From: Callaeas wilsoni
Lineage: Eukaryota > Chordata > Aves > Passeriformes > Callaeidae
Assembly: GCA_013398955.1 (NCBI GenBank)
Contig: VWPU01009432.1
Location: 1 to 64,000, forward strand
Direction: 5' to 3'
Length of the DNA: 64,000 bases
Numbering within the stretch: position 1 is the stretch's first letter; every line of letters begins with the position of its first letter. The notes under the pieces were generated by a model, which was given only the letters and a program-made list of their open reading frames with translations, was not told the DNA's origin and made no database searches. Shown in pieces: positions 10,346 through 25,525 of this stretch. A program made the translations under genes and the position numbers.

Positions 10346-13300
10346 TTGAATAATCGCTTCAAAATGAACAGCAAAATATTAGGTTCCCACACAGGGACGA
10401 TCACAAACTTTCAGCAGTATATAAAGGAGATCTTATCACGGGTGAGCTCGTTCACTTGTGAAGCTTCACTTTCTCACCTCTTACAGGTCCAGTGCTGTTC
10501 TGTTCCCCCACCACCCTGCACGGTGGCCCTCCCAGAGTGCCCATCCCGCTCCCCTCCACCAAGTTCCCTGAACACACCCGGTGGCCAAACACCTTCTCGA
10601 AGCAGTGGTGCTCGAGTCCCTCCATCTTCAATAAAAATGAAGCAGAATACGAGGGATGACATGAGTCCAGGCTGAAACTCCACTTGCTGTATTTATTTTG
10701 TGCAACTCTATGCAGGCCCTCTCATTTCAGCTGTTTGAAACGATGTGTCACTAGGAAGAGGTCACAGGTGACTGGCAAGTTCAACCCACTTAGCGCAATT
10801 ATCCAAGTTTCATTTCCAAATTGTGTTCAATTTGATCTTCCTGCTTCCCTCCAAATTATCTCAGAGAAAAAAAAAAATCAAATGAAAGCAGACAATTTAA
10901 GCCAAATCCTGTATACCATTATTTATATGCAAAACCATTTTTGTGATATATACTCCCCTTAATGACTATGGAATGCCAGATCTTTCCAAGAGAATTTACA
11001 AACCTAGCCATCAAATTATTTCAAAGGCAGACCTATTAGGGACAAAAATAATTACGAACTTTCAGAAGCTTTGTAAAAACATAAGTTTCTGAATGTTGTC
11101 TCTTTAAATTTTTCTTAAGTTTGTTTTTAATTTAAGCCTGGAGGCACAGTAGAGAGATATGCAGAGTCTAATAAGGAGTATGGAAAATAATGTGCTGTAA
11201 TCCAGTGCCGAGCTATTTCTCCATAAAATATGGATAAGGAATCAATTCATAGGCAGAAATATCTACTAGGATGGAGTTTTAACAAACATTTCACATGAGC
11301 ATTCTTATATGCATTATTAAGGAGATAACAAAAGTGCTTCAAATCAAGCCCTATACAGTCACATCTGGAAATGGTCTTTTCTGTCTAATTTTCATTTTTT
11401 TCTCTCAAAAAATGTTAGAAGAAAAACTAGTCTGTCCCCTCGTATATTAATTGTTACCATCAGCTTTTAATCAGCAACATGTATAGTTAGATTTACAGAA
11501 TCCATTCCACGTTGCCCCTTTAGAGAACAGTAAAATGAAGATAGTATCTTTATTCATTTATAGAATCTGATGTTAAAACCAAACCCACGCACGAACAGCA
11601 TATACATTGCTCTATGCATATAGACAGGCATGTAGATACATAGACACAACACACTTATACGTGGAAACGAGTCATCACCATGTGTTGGAAAACACGATAA
11701 AAAGTATCCATGCATTTCACCACATCCTGAGTCAGACATCATCAGATAAGAAGCAACCTAGGGAAAACTAGTTTAAAATCAGACACAGCTAATTTCTGAA
11801 AACATTGGATCCATAGCAAGCTTTGCTGTATGATGCTTAAGCACAGTTTTAAAGAAAGCTTTTCAGGCTTTTTAGTCAAGTAAAGCATTACTATGAAGGA
11901 AAGAAGCGTAAATAAACTCCCCTCACGCTGCAAAGAGTTGATAAAAGTTTGTTTGTTTTTTTTTTTCCTAATATACAAGAGTATTTTTTTCTAATGTATA
12001 ATTAATGGAATTACATTCTGAGGACAAAGATAAAAGAAGTATCTAAGACCTAATACTATTATTTTTATTTTTTAAAATAAATATCATATTTTTCCTTTGA
12101 AAGGAAAGGTAAGCAAAGTATTTTCCAAACAGAAGCAGCAAGAACTATTTAGAAGAAAAACCATAAGCAATGTTTTTTTTAAATACTCTAGAGTTTTCTG
12201 AGCAACTCTGATGTACTCACATTCTTATCACAACTATTTTCCTTTTACTATTGTAAGTGGATATTCAAGCTAAATTGATGCTTTATGTATATCCTGTCTC
12301 AATTTGTAATACACTATTCTCTGTAAGGAGATAATTTGAAAAAAAAAATACAAAAAGGAAGAAGTGATACCACTGACAACAATTTACTTAAATTCACAAA
12401 CCTTGAAATTGATGCATCTCCTATCAATCATAGTCAGAAGCCACAGTAAAACACATCCAACATTTGTATATCAAAACTGGGACTAAAAAAAACCCGTTTT
12501 GTTCAATTTAAATGTCCTTCAACATGTTGTCATTTTATACACTGATATTACTGGGGGATTTTTACTATGGGTTGACTTTCTTCTGTCAAACATGCAAGAC
12601 AGTAACCTTGCAAAATTAAAGTGCATGCCATTATACTGCACAGATGTTTGTTCTCACTCAGTTACTGACAATGAAATACTTATTAAATAATAATAAGGTG
12701 ATATTGACTTCCCCATTCTGCCAATATGAAGATCTGTTGATCTGTGAGTTTAATATTGATGAGGCAGAGTGAGGTAAACATTTCAACAGGAGGGCAAATA
12801 AATACCAATACTGGTATAAAAAATAACCCCCCCAACTTTGCACGTTAACAGAAGCTAATCCTTTTTTGTGTTGGTATATGGCACCAATTCAACCTATCAG
12901 CATGCGTGAGCTACTGCTGGAGTAAATCCTTGGTATTACTTTCAGGAAACATATTCCAAAAGTGTCTATCACAGGTATTTAGAACTAAGCTCAAATGATG
13001 CCAAGCACTTAGGATCTTTAGTCATCCTGCATGTTCTGTTGCGAATGGCACATTTCCTTTAAGTATTACTGTAAGGCTCCACGTGCAACCCCAACAAGGA
13101 GATTTCTGTTTGAGTCAGAGAAATGAGAGAAATGCTCTTTTTTTTAATAGGATGAGCTCTCTGTCAAAATATTATTTTTATTTGTTGTTTCATCAAAACG
13201 TCACTGGAAGTTCCCTCTCTTTACCCTCTGCCACAGAACACAATATTGTACACATTTTGAACAATACAAAGAGCCATTTAACTTGATGGGTCTGGCAGAA

Positions 13301-13354
13301 GAAACTACTTTCTTATTCATTATTATCTTTAGATTTTCCTTCATTCTCTTTAAG

Positions 13355-13399
13355 GGAAGCTTAGAGCTGCTCTTTATAGAAGAATATTCCATCAGTCAG
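13355..13399 (+). other. Weak candidate micro-exon
   Basis: A pyrimidine-rich acceptor (TTTTCCTTCATTCTCTTTAAG) ends at 13,354 and a strong donor CAG|GTAAGG begins at 13,397, giving 45 bp, divisible by three and open. Such pairs occur by chance in a window of this size. Confidence 0.12.
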
Positions 13400-15925
13400 G
13401 TAAGGTCTCATACTCTGACAGCATTATTTCAGCATGTTATTTTTAATGTATGGTACTTAAACATGTGTAGAGAATCCACGTAGCTTGCTTCTGGGCTTTT
13501 GGATAGAAATTAAAATTATGTGACCTAATATGTAAGAAAATAAGAGGCCATATGCTTTTTGATACTAGTGCCAAAAGAAGCACTTTTCAAATTTCTCCTT
13601 TTGATTATTAATTAGGGCCTCAATCCTGCCCTTAGATTTGTAGAAGTAAAACACAGGTGTGAAGCAACTCTGCCTGTCTCTTTGCCAGAGAAGACCACTC
13701 TGCCCTGTCAAAAGTATGACTGTCGACAGGGGAAGGGCTCAGGCACACAGAGCTTACTGTAAGGCAGCAACATAAAATTCAAAACATCACTTTGTCTGCT
13801 CTTACCAGAGACCACAGCATGGTTTCTGGGGCAGTAGAGCCATTTTCACAGCCTCCTCCCTCTTGCTTGTCTGTAGCAGAACTGCTGTGCCTCAGCAGGG
13901 AAAGTTGGGCAAGGACTTGGCACCTTCTCTGCATTATGGTGACATCTTGTTGGTAGGACAGTGTAGAAAACACCACATTCTTGCTATTTGTGCTACTTCT
14001 CCTCTAAAGGTGCGAGGCTGGCCATCTGCTGCTCCTTCCAGGGATCACTTAGGGGTCTAATACCTTTTATTTTGTTTGTAAAATGTGATGACTTATGTCT
14101 GAGAAAGGTAACAAAAACATTTATTTTTTTGACCTCATGCTTTCTCGTTCTTCTTCCCAGTGCGTGCTCAGCAGAACACTGTTGCTGGGTGTTTTGCACC
14201 TCAGGCTGTGATGCTGTTTGAAGACTCCTGTCTCTGCAAATTCCTGCATTCACCCAAATCTCTGTTAAAGGCAGTGGGATTTTGTGTGCTTGTGTTTTGC
14301 CATGCTGTCTGCTTTTGTCTGTTCTTTAGATATTTTTATCCTTGTCTATCTTGAGGAACTTTCTCCTACAGTTATCTGAAGTATTTCCCAATATCTGTTT
14401 AATGACAGTCAGATGGCAGAGCATCTGGGAGCAGCGCTTTGGTTCATGGGTACCTTGTTTTCTACCATGTGGTTGGATGGTCTTAAAAAAAATTCTTTCT
14501 AGCGCACATGTCAAGTAATTCTGGTAATAAAATCACCAGAATAAGAAACTTTTCAAGCTTTAATTCACACCGAGATTTTCTGAAAGTTTGCTAACATTTT
14601 CAAAAAAACGTTTAGGCAATTTAGAGGCATAGTTTTTGGTAACCTCAGGACTCTGAGTCAGAGTTCCACGTGTAAAATATAAGAACTTGACTAGGGTCTT
14701 GTGCTCCAGAATATCTTTGTATGTATTTATCTGAAACAAGCTTGGTTTTTCAGATCTTGTGTATGCAAAAGGATCCAGAAAATAAGTTTAATACTTTTAG
14801 TAATAACTGTATTTGAGAAATATTATTGTATAACACTATTTCAGTGCATGCCTTTGCAAGGCCAAGGTACATTGTCTGTAAAGTTCTCCTTAGTATTCCA
14901 AGCTCATTCTTCTCAGCGGTTTCCAGGGTGGAGATTCTGTACCTGTGTTTCTTACATGGCAATAAGGATATTGAAGGAACAACTATTCTGCTAGAGAATT
15001 AAGCTGAGTAAGAGAAAAAATCCATAATGACTGGGGGCTCCCATCTCTAGCCATGTGCTTCACAGCACAGATTGCAAGAGAAGGAACAGGCAGCAAACTG
15101 TGTAGAATGAGCACAGGTAATTCCAACGCTGTGAAAACACTCCTGCCTTGAGAGCACTAGCAATGAAAAGGTTACAAAAAAGGGGGTAATAAAAATATCA
15201 AAAGAAACCAAATAGAGATAGGTTTCTTTGCAAGTAGAGAAGCCACTTTCTAAGATGGTGGCCTTATATACAAGTACATTTGTCTTCCAGCCCCACTGCT
15301 GTTGATTACAATTCTGATGCCACTGGAGGGGTTACAGTTTTGTTGAGTTTCTGGATCTCAATTGCGCTGTCAAGGGGTCATTCTTTCTGGTAATAAGGTA
15401 GCAAGTGACCCCTGGGAGAGAAGGAAAACAATTGACTCTTGAAAGCAGAAACATATACTGAAGTCTAGAGTAGATTTCTGGCAGTGGCCCAGGTCTTTTC
15501 TCATAACATTTGTCACTGTAGCAATGAAAAAATTGTGGGAGCTCTACAGGCGGCCAAAAAAGGAAAACAGAGCACAACAACAACAACAAAATAGCTAGAG
15601 GTAATTTATTTTGGAATTATATTTTAGAGCAGGTTGTTTTTGTTTGTCACAATGTTGGTTCACTTTTAAAGATGTGGATCCCATTAGATAGAAATCTGTT
15701 GCTTATTTTAAAGCAAATGATTATCAAATGACGACACTTCAAAACATTTTTTGCTTTAATTTGAAGTGAAGCCATTTGAGTTTGAAACATATGCCTTTGC
15801 TAAATGCAGAATATTTTGTTGTCAAAACCAGACAACTTCGTTTTGTGTCCAGTGCTTGTAACCATTGTTGATCCTGGATGTCACTGGCAATATTAGTCTT
15901 GGCAATAAGTCTTTACAGAGGCTGC

Positions 15926-15987
15926 TTTATTTATTTTTATTTTTATTATATTTTTATTATTTTTATTGTTATTATTGTTATTATTAC
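15926..15987. repeat. (TTATT)n / T-A rich simple repeat
   Basis: Imperfect tandem of TTATTT, TTTTA and TTATTG units. Confidence 0.8.
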
Positions 15988-18900
15988 TAATGAGTCAAAT
16001 GGTCTCACCATATAATTATAATTAACCACAAAATGCAATATTGCATTTGATTGGCTCTCAAAGTATTATTCTGCTTTGTATAACAGGATAAAGCTCACTT
16101 CTAAGAAATAATTTAAGCTGAGGTCCGCATGCAAAGGTTTTTGACATCTTTCTGAAAACTGGCTTCACTATTTCACAGCCAATGCTACCGTGTTGTTTTA
16201 CTTTGTTGTAGTAGAAGCATACAAAAACTGTGCATGCATACATGTAGTACATGTACCCCCACACAAACACAACTGACACATATGATTTGTATTACACTTG
16301 CAATGTTTTAATGTGGAGTTCAAATTTATTACAAGCCCCAGCATTGCAGCTGATATACATGGATTCATGCCATCATTTAACTGAAGTGCATAAGGTGGGA
16401 CTGTAGGAGCTTCAGTCTTCCTCTGTTGTTGCTGGAGAGAGGCAGGCACACCCAGAGACACTACTCTTAAGGTATTTGTCTTTCTTCACTGGCTGCAGAG
16501 CAAGTCTAGAGCGAAACTACTCCTAATTTCGAACAAATGACTGAAATTGACTGCAAGGAGTCATCGCTGACACACGCAAAGTGACATGTCTTCTGCTGTG
16601 ATCTGTATATTCTGGGCTGAAAAAGATCTTCAATTTAGAATCTAAAATATGTCATATAGATGATCATGTGAAGACTTACACAGAAAGAAACTGAACAAAG
16701 CTTGGTATTTATGTTTTTAATTTTTATTGTCTAAAAGTCAGACATCTAGTACAGACTAGATGGTCACCTTCTTTTACTCTGTAGTCCACTTATTTAAATC
16801 ATTTGTCTTAGAATTAGATGAAATATACTGAGGACGAGGAGGATCCTGAGACAAATGTATGGTAGGTGAGATATGATGGTAAGGGTGCATTAATTACAGA
16901 ACAAATTTAGATGTCTAAATTAGAAGAGGTGACCTTTGGATTAGGATTTAAGGTGCTTAGGGATACCTTTTAGAAAGATAAAGCAAATAAAAATGAAATT
17001 AAATTTTTGCTAAGGGATTTGTGTGACAACATGCAGAGAAGGAGGTATTTGTGAATCTAGAGTAAAAAAAAAAAGTTGTATTATTGCCTGGTAAAATCCT
17101 GACAACCCCCTGCCTTGTCGCATTAGGAAAAATGGGAAGAACAAAGAACATCTTGAAGAAGCTCTAATCTCACCCCACATAGAGTACTATGCAACAGACT
17201 GGAAGAGAGAAAGGTGTTACTCATTAAACAGTGTGGCAGAGAGGCTGGCTACAAAAATGGCTTTTCCTCATGACCCTATCTGGGCACAGGAAAATTAGTA
17301 ATAGATAGTTTCACCTGAACTTCTCTGTTTCCTTCTCCTCATGTTCCCTTCCAGGAAATAGCAATAGGTTTGTATATATATTTTTCAATATCCAAGAGAG
17401 TGTCAGATTTATCTTGTTTATCTCTTTCTCAGCACAGCTCGAGGAAAATCATTTTCATACAACTATGTTTTCTCATGTTTTATTCCATCACAAAAGCAAA
17501 TTTTATAAAGCTCTAGTGTGATTAAAATGACTAATCTACATTCATTCTGAAGATTCTTCCTCCACTATTTTTTCAGTTAAGACTAATTGTGATGTCTGAT
17601 GTTATAATTCTTGTAAGGGTGAACTTCCGTCCCAAGCAGATTATTTTAACTGGAATTTGTACATATTTATAATTAAATTTATAATTTAGGATCATAGAAT
17701 GCCCTATTTGCTTAAAGAATAGGAATGTTACTTTCAGGTCTTTCAATTTGTTGTTGAATATCTATTGTTGAAGGAACTGCAAGTTTATTTACTCATTAAG
17801 TAAAATTCTCAACAGGTAATATTAAAAACAGTACCTTGGTGTCCAGAATAATAGTAATGGAAAACAAAAATCAAATGCTAATGTTAGCCATAAGATAAAC
17901 TAGCTGGTGACATGCTCTATTGTGAGCTGAAGCTCTGTCAGATTGTCAAGAGGAATTAGTTCTCAGGCAAGGTATTTATAGCAACATAAGACTGGAAGGC
18001 GTCACCAGGGTCACAGAATCATTGTAATAGAAGAGAATTTGTTAAATAACATTCCCTCATGATCCTATGGAAATTTTCCCCTTAGCTTCTCTGAAACTCC
18101 CTGCTGGTCCATTTTTACTGCAAAGCTGGCATTCAGCTTTTCCTGACCACAGGATCAAGATTTACTGGCCAGACACTGAAGCAATTTAATACCTCTAGGT
18201 GCATTGGTTCACCCTGACCTACATCCTGGTTCTAGTGTGCAACTGTCAGAGCAAAGAAGGGTGAATACTCATTGCTCCTTCCTGAAAATCAAGAAATGTA
18301 CCAGAAAGAATAAAAATTCTTCCTGGATATTGCAGTTAATCAAGAAATGCCTTGCAGTAGGATAAATACAGTATAACTACAGCACAGAGACACATTCAAT
18401 GGACATAGTTTAGGAACAGAGAGCAAGGGCTGCTCTTCTATCCGTATCTCTTATAATGAGGCTTTCAAGATTTTGAAGCAGCTGGTGTCCAGATAATTTA
18501 GAGATTTGCAGGCAGAATTGCATACAGAAATGAGGAAGAATCTATTGCAAAGGCCCGAGCTACTGAGGTCTGTGGTGATTCATCCCCCTCACAAGGTAGA
18601 CAGCTGTTTTCAGCAGGATCTGCAGCTTTTGGGTGGACTTACTGGGCCAGTATCCTTCCTCCTGCAAAGCTATTAAAGTGAGGGGAATTACATATGGGAT
18701 GAACTTGGCTCTTTAGGTGTGGGAAAAACCATTTCCAGTACTGACATATGGATATTAGCACTTCTTTATGCAGGGCTTACAGACATACAGACAGGCTTTA
18801 GGAATGTTTACAAGGTGGGAAGGACAATGAAAAAACATGTAAAATCATTTCATCCTGATTCATCTTTGGAAGGAACTGTGCATGTGGATCACCCTCTTTC

Positions 18901-21900
18901 CAGCTGGCTGTGTCTGTCAGAACCTTTTTCCCAAATCTCAACCTCATAGCCCTCCTACACCGAGGAATTTGGGCTCTGTCCAAGAGAGGTCTGGGAAGAA
19001 CGTATATATTTCCTCTGCACTCCCACAGGCTTCTTATTCTTGAGGACTAAGGATAACACTGCTGAAAAGTCCATGTGAACCAAGCAAAAATTTCTGAGGA
19101 GCTGTTATGAAATAGGACTGAGCCAAATCCTCCTGTCATCTATATATACTGTGGGCATTGCTCTGAGTCTCAGAAGCAGAGCCCTCAGTCCTATCCTGGC
19201 AATCAAAGGATGGAAACTGTACCTCACCTGCAGAAGAACTTTAAGAAGACCAAGCCATTTGCTCTTATTAGCCCGTGTCTCTATCCAGAGTGATTATACA
19301 TCTCCTGAGCCCATTTAAATTAAAATAATAAACTGAACCAAGCACAGTATTTTTATACCCAATGGACTAGCTGCATTTCAAGGCTGCAGAATCTGAAGTG
19401 GAGTTACACAGCTGGCCAAACCAATACCTTTCTTTCATGGATGCCACAGCATCAACAATCCATCCACTGGACAATGACCGCTAGAGGAGCTGACCACACC
19501 ATAACCCTGCTCCCTGGGTGCACCTCGTTTAACATTTATTTGCTTTCTCCTTCATGGGGTCTCTGCATTCCAGAAGGCTGCTGTAGTGGCAAGGGGGTGT
19601 AATCTAAACTTATTTTACACTGCCTACCTTTGTAAATGGGGGCCTTTAGCCATTTCTGTAATAGCATATATCCAGGAATAGGGTGTGGGAAGCCCTTAAC
19701 TGTTAGTGATACAAAGGTACGGTGTCAGTCTTCAGTCAAAAGTGAGTTTAGCTTTGACAAACAGGTGCAAACCATTTCACTTCATGTCACAGCAGAATTT
19801 GGCCAGACACTTTCAAAATTTGTCCCAGTTAGTCTCAGTGTATGAGGCGTAGAAAACATTTGGATATTTGGGAACAATTGCAAACTGCTATTCACTTCAG
19901 CGTTCATATCTTGCTGCTGCTGCTTGATTTAATGATTTTCTGCTAATGCATCTTCAGATACACGTTTGGAAGAGATGGGTAACTGCTTGGCTTGAATCTT
20001 GAAAATCAAATATCAAGATGAAACCAGCATGGAAGTGCTTAATTTAATAGTCTGTATGCTAAATGTATTACAGAAAAGGGGTAACAAGGTAATTCTGAAA
20101 TAGCACCAGGGAGCTGCTGAACTGAGTGATCATCTGTGTGTTAGGACTCACAGGTTTTATGTCTCATTTGGCCACTGACACCTGAATAAACTTGGCTACA
20201 TCATTAGCCTATTTTTACACAAAACCTCCCTTAAATGACACTAATCATTACAGTCTTTACATGGTTCCTTCCTGAAAATTCATTAATGTTCAATGAGACA
20301 GTCAAACAAAATGTATTAGATATGTGAAAACTGGATACTGATTCTGAAGGAAACTTTAAAAAAAAAGTAAACTCCTGAATTTCAAATACTATTTTGATTC
20401 TGGAGACAACCCCAAGGTCATCTCAGGTAAGAGCAGACCTCAGGTTTATTTACATTTATATACAGGAACCTACATAAAGATACTTCTTAGGGCATAAGAA
20501 GTAACAGCCGTAAGTATGATTATTCTAACCACCCCTGTTAAAAGTGAGAGAGATGAGAAAGGACAGAACGGTGTTTGACAGTGCAAAAATGCTAAGTCAT
20601 GACTTTTGTTTCCTTCCAAAACAACTCACCAGTGTAAAACATCCCCGTTGCAATTCAGCCAAGGTCGCTGAGACCCTCTGTGATGTGCTGAGCCAGACCA
20701 ACTTGTACAACAGTGGTAGAGGCAGAATTACTTTATGTGTAAAATATGTAAAAAAATGAATGTAAGTTACAGCTTTGGGAAGTGCCTGTGGACCACAGCA
20801 ATAAATAAAAAATGCTTCATTGCCTTTAAGCTGGTAGGACATGGACCTTATTCAGATAATTCCTTTTAAATTTTCTTTATCCCTGCTTCCCTATAGTCCC
20901 TATGCTCTTTCCTGCTTCTGTCTTGGTGTAGGCCTCTTCCTGAAAACAGTGACTTTCAGAAGACACTTAAAAATCTGATGATAAACTTCATTAATCTAAT
21001 TTTAATTAAGAACAGGCAAACCCTTGAGATGCATACGGTGTAAGTAGTAGCAAAAACATAACATACACTTTACACTAAAAGCAACGGAGGCTGGAACCCA
21101 GAAGAGAAACACATCTTGCAGATGACAACAATGGCACCTTAGAATTTCCTTCTGAACATATTTATACGTTTTCATAACCCTTTTTTCTATCTTCATAGTC
21201 TCAAATCCTATGGCTCCTTTCTCAGAGATATTTGGTATCAAGTTTCAAGCAGCATGTAGGGACTATGGAATTTTGTTCAGCTTGATATGAAAAACCTGTA
21301 TGGCAACTCTTCTTTTCTATCGTTGCTTTTTTTACCTCCAGATGTTCAACTGCCTGTGAGAGTACTCAAGGAAACATAGTTATGCTCTATTCCGATACTG
21401 AATCAGTTTAATTGAAAAAATATCATGTGATGTGTACAGTAAGGGAATTTAAAATTAATTCCCTAGCATATTCATGGTTAAATACAAAGGCTTTTCTTTA
21501 TAATAGGACATAATACAGTGCCTCTAAATTATTCTTACTAAAAAAATAGTGAACTTAATATGCACATCAGTGTATTGCAGGGAGTGAAGCACACATCACA
21601 GAGTGTACCATATAAAAGAGAGGACAGCAGGCTGCACTGTCACCCACCTGAAGCCCAACCCCAGTCATTTTGTTCTTTCAGAAATGGTTCAATTCTTATG
21701 CTCATGGAAACATGCCCTAGCAAGAGCAACCTGATCTTATGCAGTAACTTGTCATGCCTGATGGATGCTGAGGACTAGCTGGAGTTACACGGCAGTAAAA
21801 GCTCCTCTGTGCCAAGCACACCTCTGCACAGATAGACACAGTGCAAGCTTATTGCAAGGCTTATGGGGCTGCTGCCACTGCCTTTGTCGTTCTGCTTACG

Positions 21901-24900
21901 TAGCACAGAACTATGCAGATAAATAAGCAGATAGGACAGATATAAATTTGATGGATGAAGTACTGTTTTCTCTAATAATCTAGATTGAAATGTTAAATTT
22001 TGCTCTGCATTTATCATGCTCTTCTAGTGTGCATTGGCAATAGGCTCACTCATTGTTCTAAATGGCTGTAAATTGCTGTCAGGTTCAGAGCACCCAGGGC
22101 CTTTGTGTGTTGGTTTTATTGAAAGCAGGTCTACTATCGGCTGCTTTTTAACCTGGAAGATTTAAGAAAAGAGAATAATCTATTCCTTTTAGCTCAGGAG
22201 GTTCCCAAGCTTCAGAAAACGTTAGCGGTTGCAGGGAAAGAAGTTTTATATACACATGTTGTACAGTAAGCTTCTGTTCCTATGCTTTTCCCTCAAATAT
22301 ACTCCATTAGCTGCTCAGAGAGAGGCTGAACTAAATAGCTCTTTGCTCTGTCTGAAGACGGCTTTATTTATGGACTCCCTTTATTCTTAGTTATTGCAGC
22401 AACCCTTGGGCTTGATTCTATAAAACACTAGCTCAGGGCAACCTCCCCCTAGTAATATCAGGGCAGCAATTAAGCAATTAACACGTGAGTGTTTGCAGCT
22501 CTCAGCAGAGGGTTGATACCATGCAGACCTCAATTCTTATGGAGAAGGACTTTTACAAGGAAATATCATTCCTCCCTGCAGCAGCAGTAAATAGTTAGAA
22601 GTGCAGCAGGCAATTGGCTTTAAAGGTCAAGAGAAAATCCCACCCAGGCTTGCAGCTGCCAGGCAGCTTTCCGTGAAGCTCAGCTCTAAGGTGAGCATAG
22701 CCTGCAGGAGTGGGATGGCCAACACCCGTCACTTGTGTTCTGGGATTTGGCAGGGGGCATGTGCTTCAGTGTGAGGCCCCTCGTTTGCTCTTGCTTCTAC
22801 AGAGACATTTCAAATAGTGTCCCTGGTTGGGGTTTGGGTAAACCATTTGGACAGGCTAAGAGCCTATCGCAGTAGTAAGCTAGAGAATTTATCTGGGCTA
22901 GTCTAAAGGAAGCCTCTTTACCGCAGCACTTGTGGAAACAGAAACTCATGATACCATACTCTGAGTGTTCACCAAACAAGAAAAATAAAGGAAATATCTT
23001 TGTGGGACAAATTAAAAGGGTTTTTCTATTTCCTACTTAGCTTAAAGTGCGCATTTATATGCTGAAAATGAACTTGTTTTGCTGTTGCTGAATATTTCCT
23101 TATATCTTTAGCTAGAAATACCCTTTTGAAAAGACTTAACTTGAAGCATATTACTGTGTTTCACTGATGCCTTCAGCTCTTTGTTTTTCCTAAAGTTTGT
23201 GGAGACAGTAGATTGGGAATCAGTCCATTGCCTGTGATTTGCAACTCTAATAAAGCCTGGTGGGTACGCAGCTTTCTTGTGTGGCCATGATTATCTGGTG
23301 ACTGCTTCTGGCTTACGATTGTTAATGAACATTTTAAAGTATGCCAATGACACTTTGCTTTCTAAAGAGCACTATGTATCCCTACAACGATCAACAAATT
23401 CATTTCTTTAAATAAAGCTCTAGTACAAGTTTGTCAGAAAACATAAAATCTTACATTTGTACTACTAACATACTGTGTCTAGCACTGTTTCTGGTTTAGC
23501 TAATATTAAGGATTAACTAATCTTCTATCTCCTGTGCTTTTCTTGCAGCATAGCAATATACTCAAAATAACAATTATAACATCATTTGTTTACTAAAGTA
23601 TGGGTATAGCATTTGGAGGACTTGCAAAAACATTTTTCCTTTTGTTTCCTTTCCCAGAAGAGTATTGGAGTACTGGAGAAATTGAATTAAAACATGTTAA
23701 TTGAAACTATGCTTGATTTATTTCAGCAGTGTGGTATATACCACATATAATTCTTTCGAGAAAATTGAATTTTATATTTTATATTTTTGAAATTAATAAA
23801 TATATATATTGTGTATTTCTAATTCTTGGGGTCACATGGGAAATACATGCTCACTCATTTTGAAGATAAGAGGGGGAGGAAAAAAAAAAAGATTGGAGAC
23901 AATGGAAGACTTCCAGTAACTCAGCTTTGGAACGGATCTAGTATTCTGGCTGGAGATTAAAAATGTTCTCACTTCCAGCCCTGAAAGTCTTATTTTTTGT
24001 GGCTTTCTATAATGCCCATACTTAAATTAAATATTATTCTTTGAGATCTAGTGAAAGCAAGGTTGTTGGTTTTGGCTGCCAGCTCCCATAGTACGGTCCC
24101 TCTTCCCCATTAACTTGTGCTTCTTCACGTTGAATCCTATGCACTGTTCTTACTTTGATGCTGTAGCTCAGTTTTGTGGAATGCTTTTTGAACAGAAGTT
24201 TTTCAATATGTAAGTTTACAGTCCCAAAGAGTATTCAGATGCTCTGTTGTATTATTGCATGCATTTAATTTTTAGTTTCTCGTTGGATCCAAGTAAAATA
24301 TCTATACATTTCTCTGTCAAAACCAACTTGCAGTTCCTGAGTAGTGTCTGTATGTCTATTTATTGTCCTAGTTTATTTGGGTCTTCAATAAAGATAGCAA
24401 AACTGTGTTTTCTTCTGAAGTTCCATCATTCGCCTTTTTTCTTTTCTTCCTTTATTTTTTTTCCCCTTTTTGTTTTTGTCTTTTAAATTATTTCTTTGCT
24501 CTCTGCAGGATGATTTTCCTCTAAGGATAACTGATCACTCATGCACTCAGGCAGCTGCTTAGATTGCTTGAGTATGGAAGGTTATCAGTTCCCATGAGTG
24601 GAAAATTTGTTTTGAATTCTGGAATTTTAAGGAATACCTGGATATTAAATGGTTTTATTTGGTTTGAGTAACTGATGTCTTGGACTGCTCTTGCCTTTGT
24701 TGGCATGTCTGTAGCCATGAGGTTTTAACAGCCTGTGACTGTGTTCTGTCTGCCCCATTCATGTGCTTTTCACAAAGCAACTGGACAAGCTTGCCATCCT
24801 CAGGTGAACTGAAAAAAGATATTTACAGTAGGCAGGAACTTGTTTTGCTTCCTTGTATCTTTTTTTTAATTGTTAAAGCACTCAGATTAGGCTTAATATT

Positions 24901-25525
24901 TTTCAAAGTACATGCTGAGAACTTATGAAAACGTGACCATCTACCTCTCTCAAGTTAGGCAACCAAAACCTGAAGTACATCCCTCTGTCTTACTATTGAA
25001 AATCCAGCCATTGGTTTTAAATTGCCACTGTGCTTAATTTTTAGGGATAGCTAGAAATGTGCTAAATATGGGCCATTGCAAAAGATTCTGGAAATTCTCT
25101 GAGAGTGACTTAATGGGAGGTTAGAATGCTTGTATCTAAAAATCAGGCTGCTGAGTTAAGCTTCTCAGGTGGATAGATGATTGCTTCAGGCACTTGAATA
25201 GCTTGCCCTACTTGCCCGCTTTTGGACACACCAGCAAAAAATGACCTGTATAGGGTAGCCGAAGGTGTCATGGCTTCAGAATTGTGTACTGGTGGGGTGG
25301 TTGGTTCATTTTAATGTCTGGTGCAACTGATGTGGTGGTATGAAGGGGATGGATGTTTTCTTATCCGGCGGCCAGGTGTCATCCTTGACTATTGCTGCTG
25401 GTGGGGACAATTGTGTGCAAAGGAGCAAATGAAGGAAGGGGGTCCTGCTTGCCACACTGACCAGCTGCATTTTGGGGAGCACCCACAATAGCCTTTCATC
25501 CCTTTCTTGTTTGCTTTTAACTCAG

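Noticed and set aside
16239..16255. Palindrome TACATGTA-G-TACATGTA
   Set aside because: Short, self-complementary AT-rich unit in TG/CA-rich DNA; likely chance.
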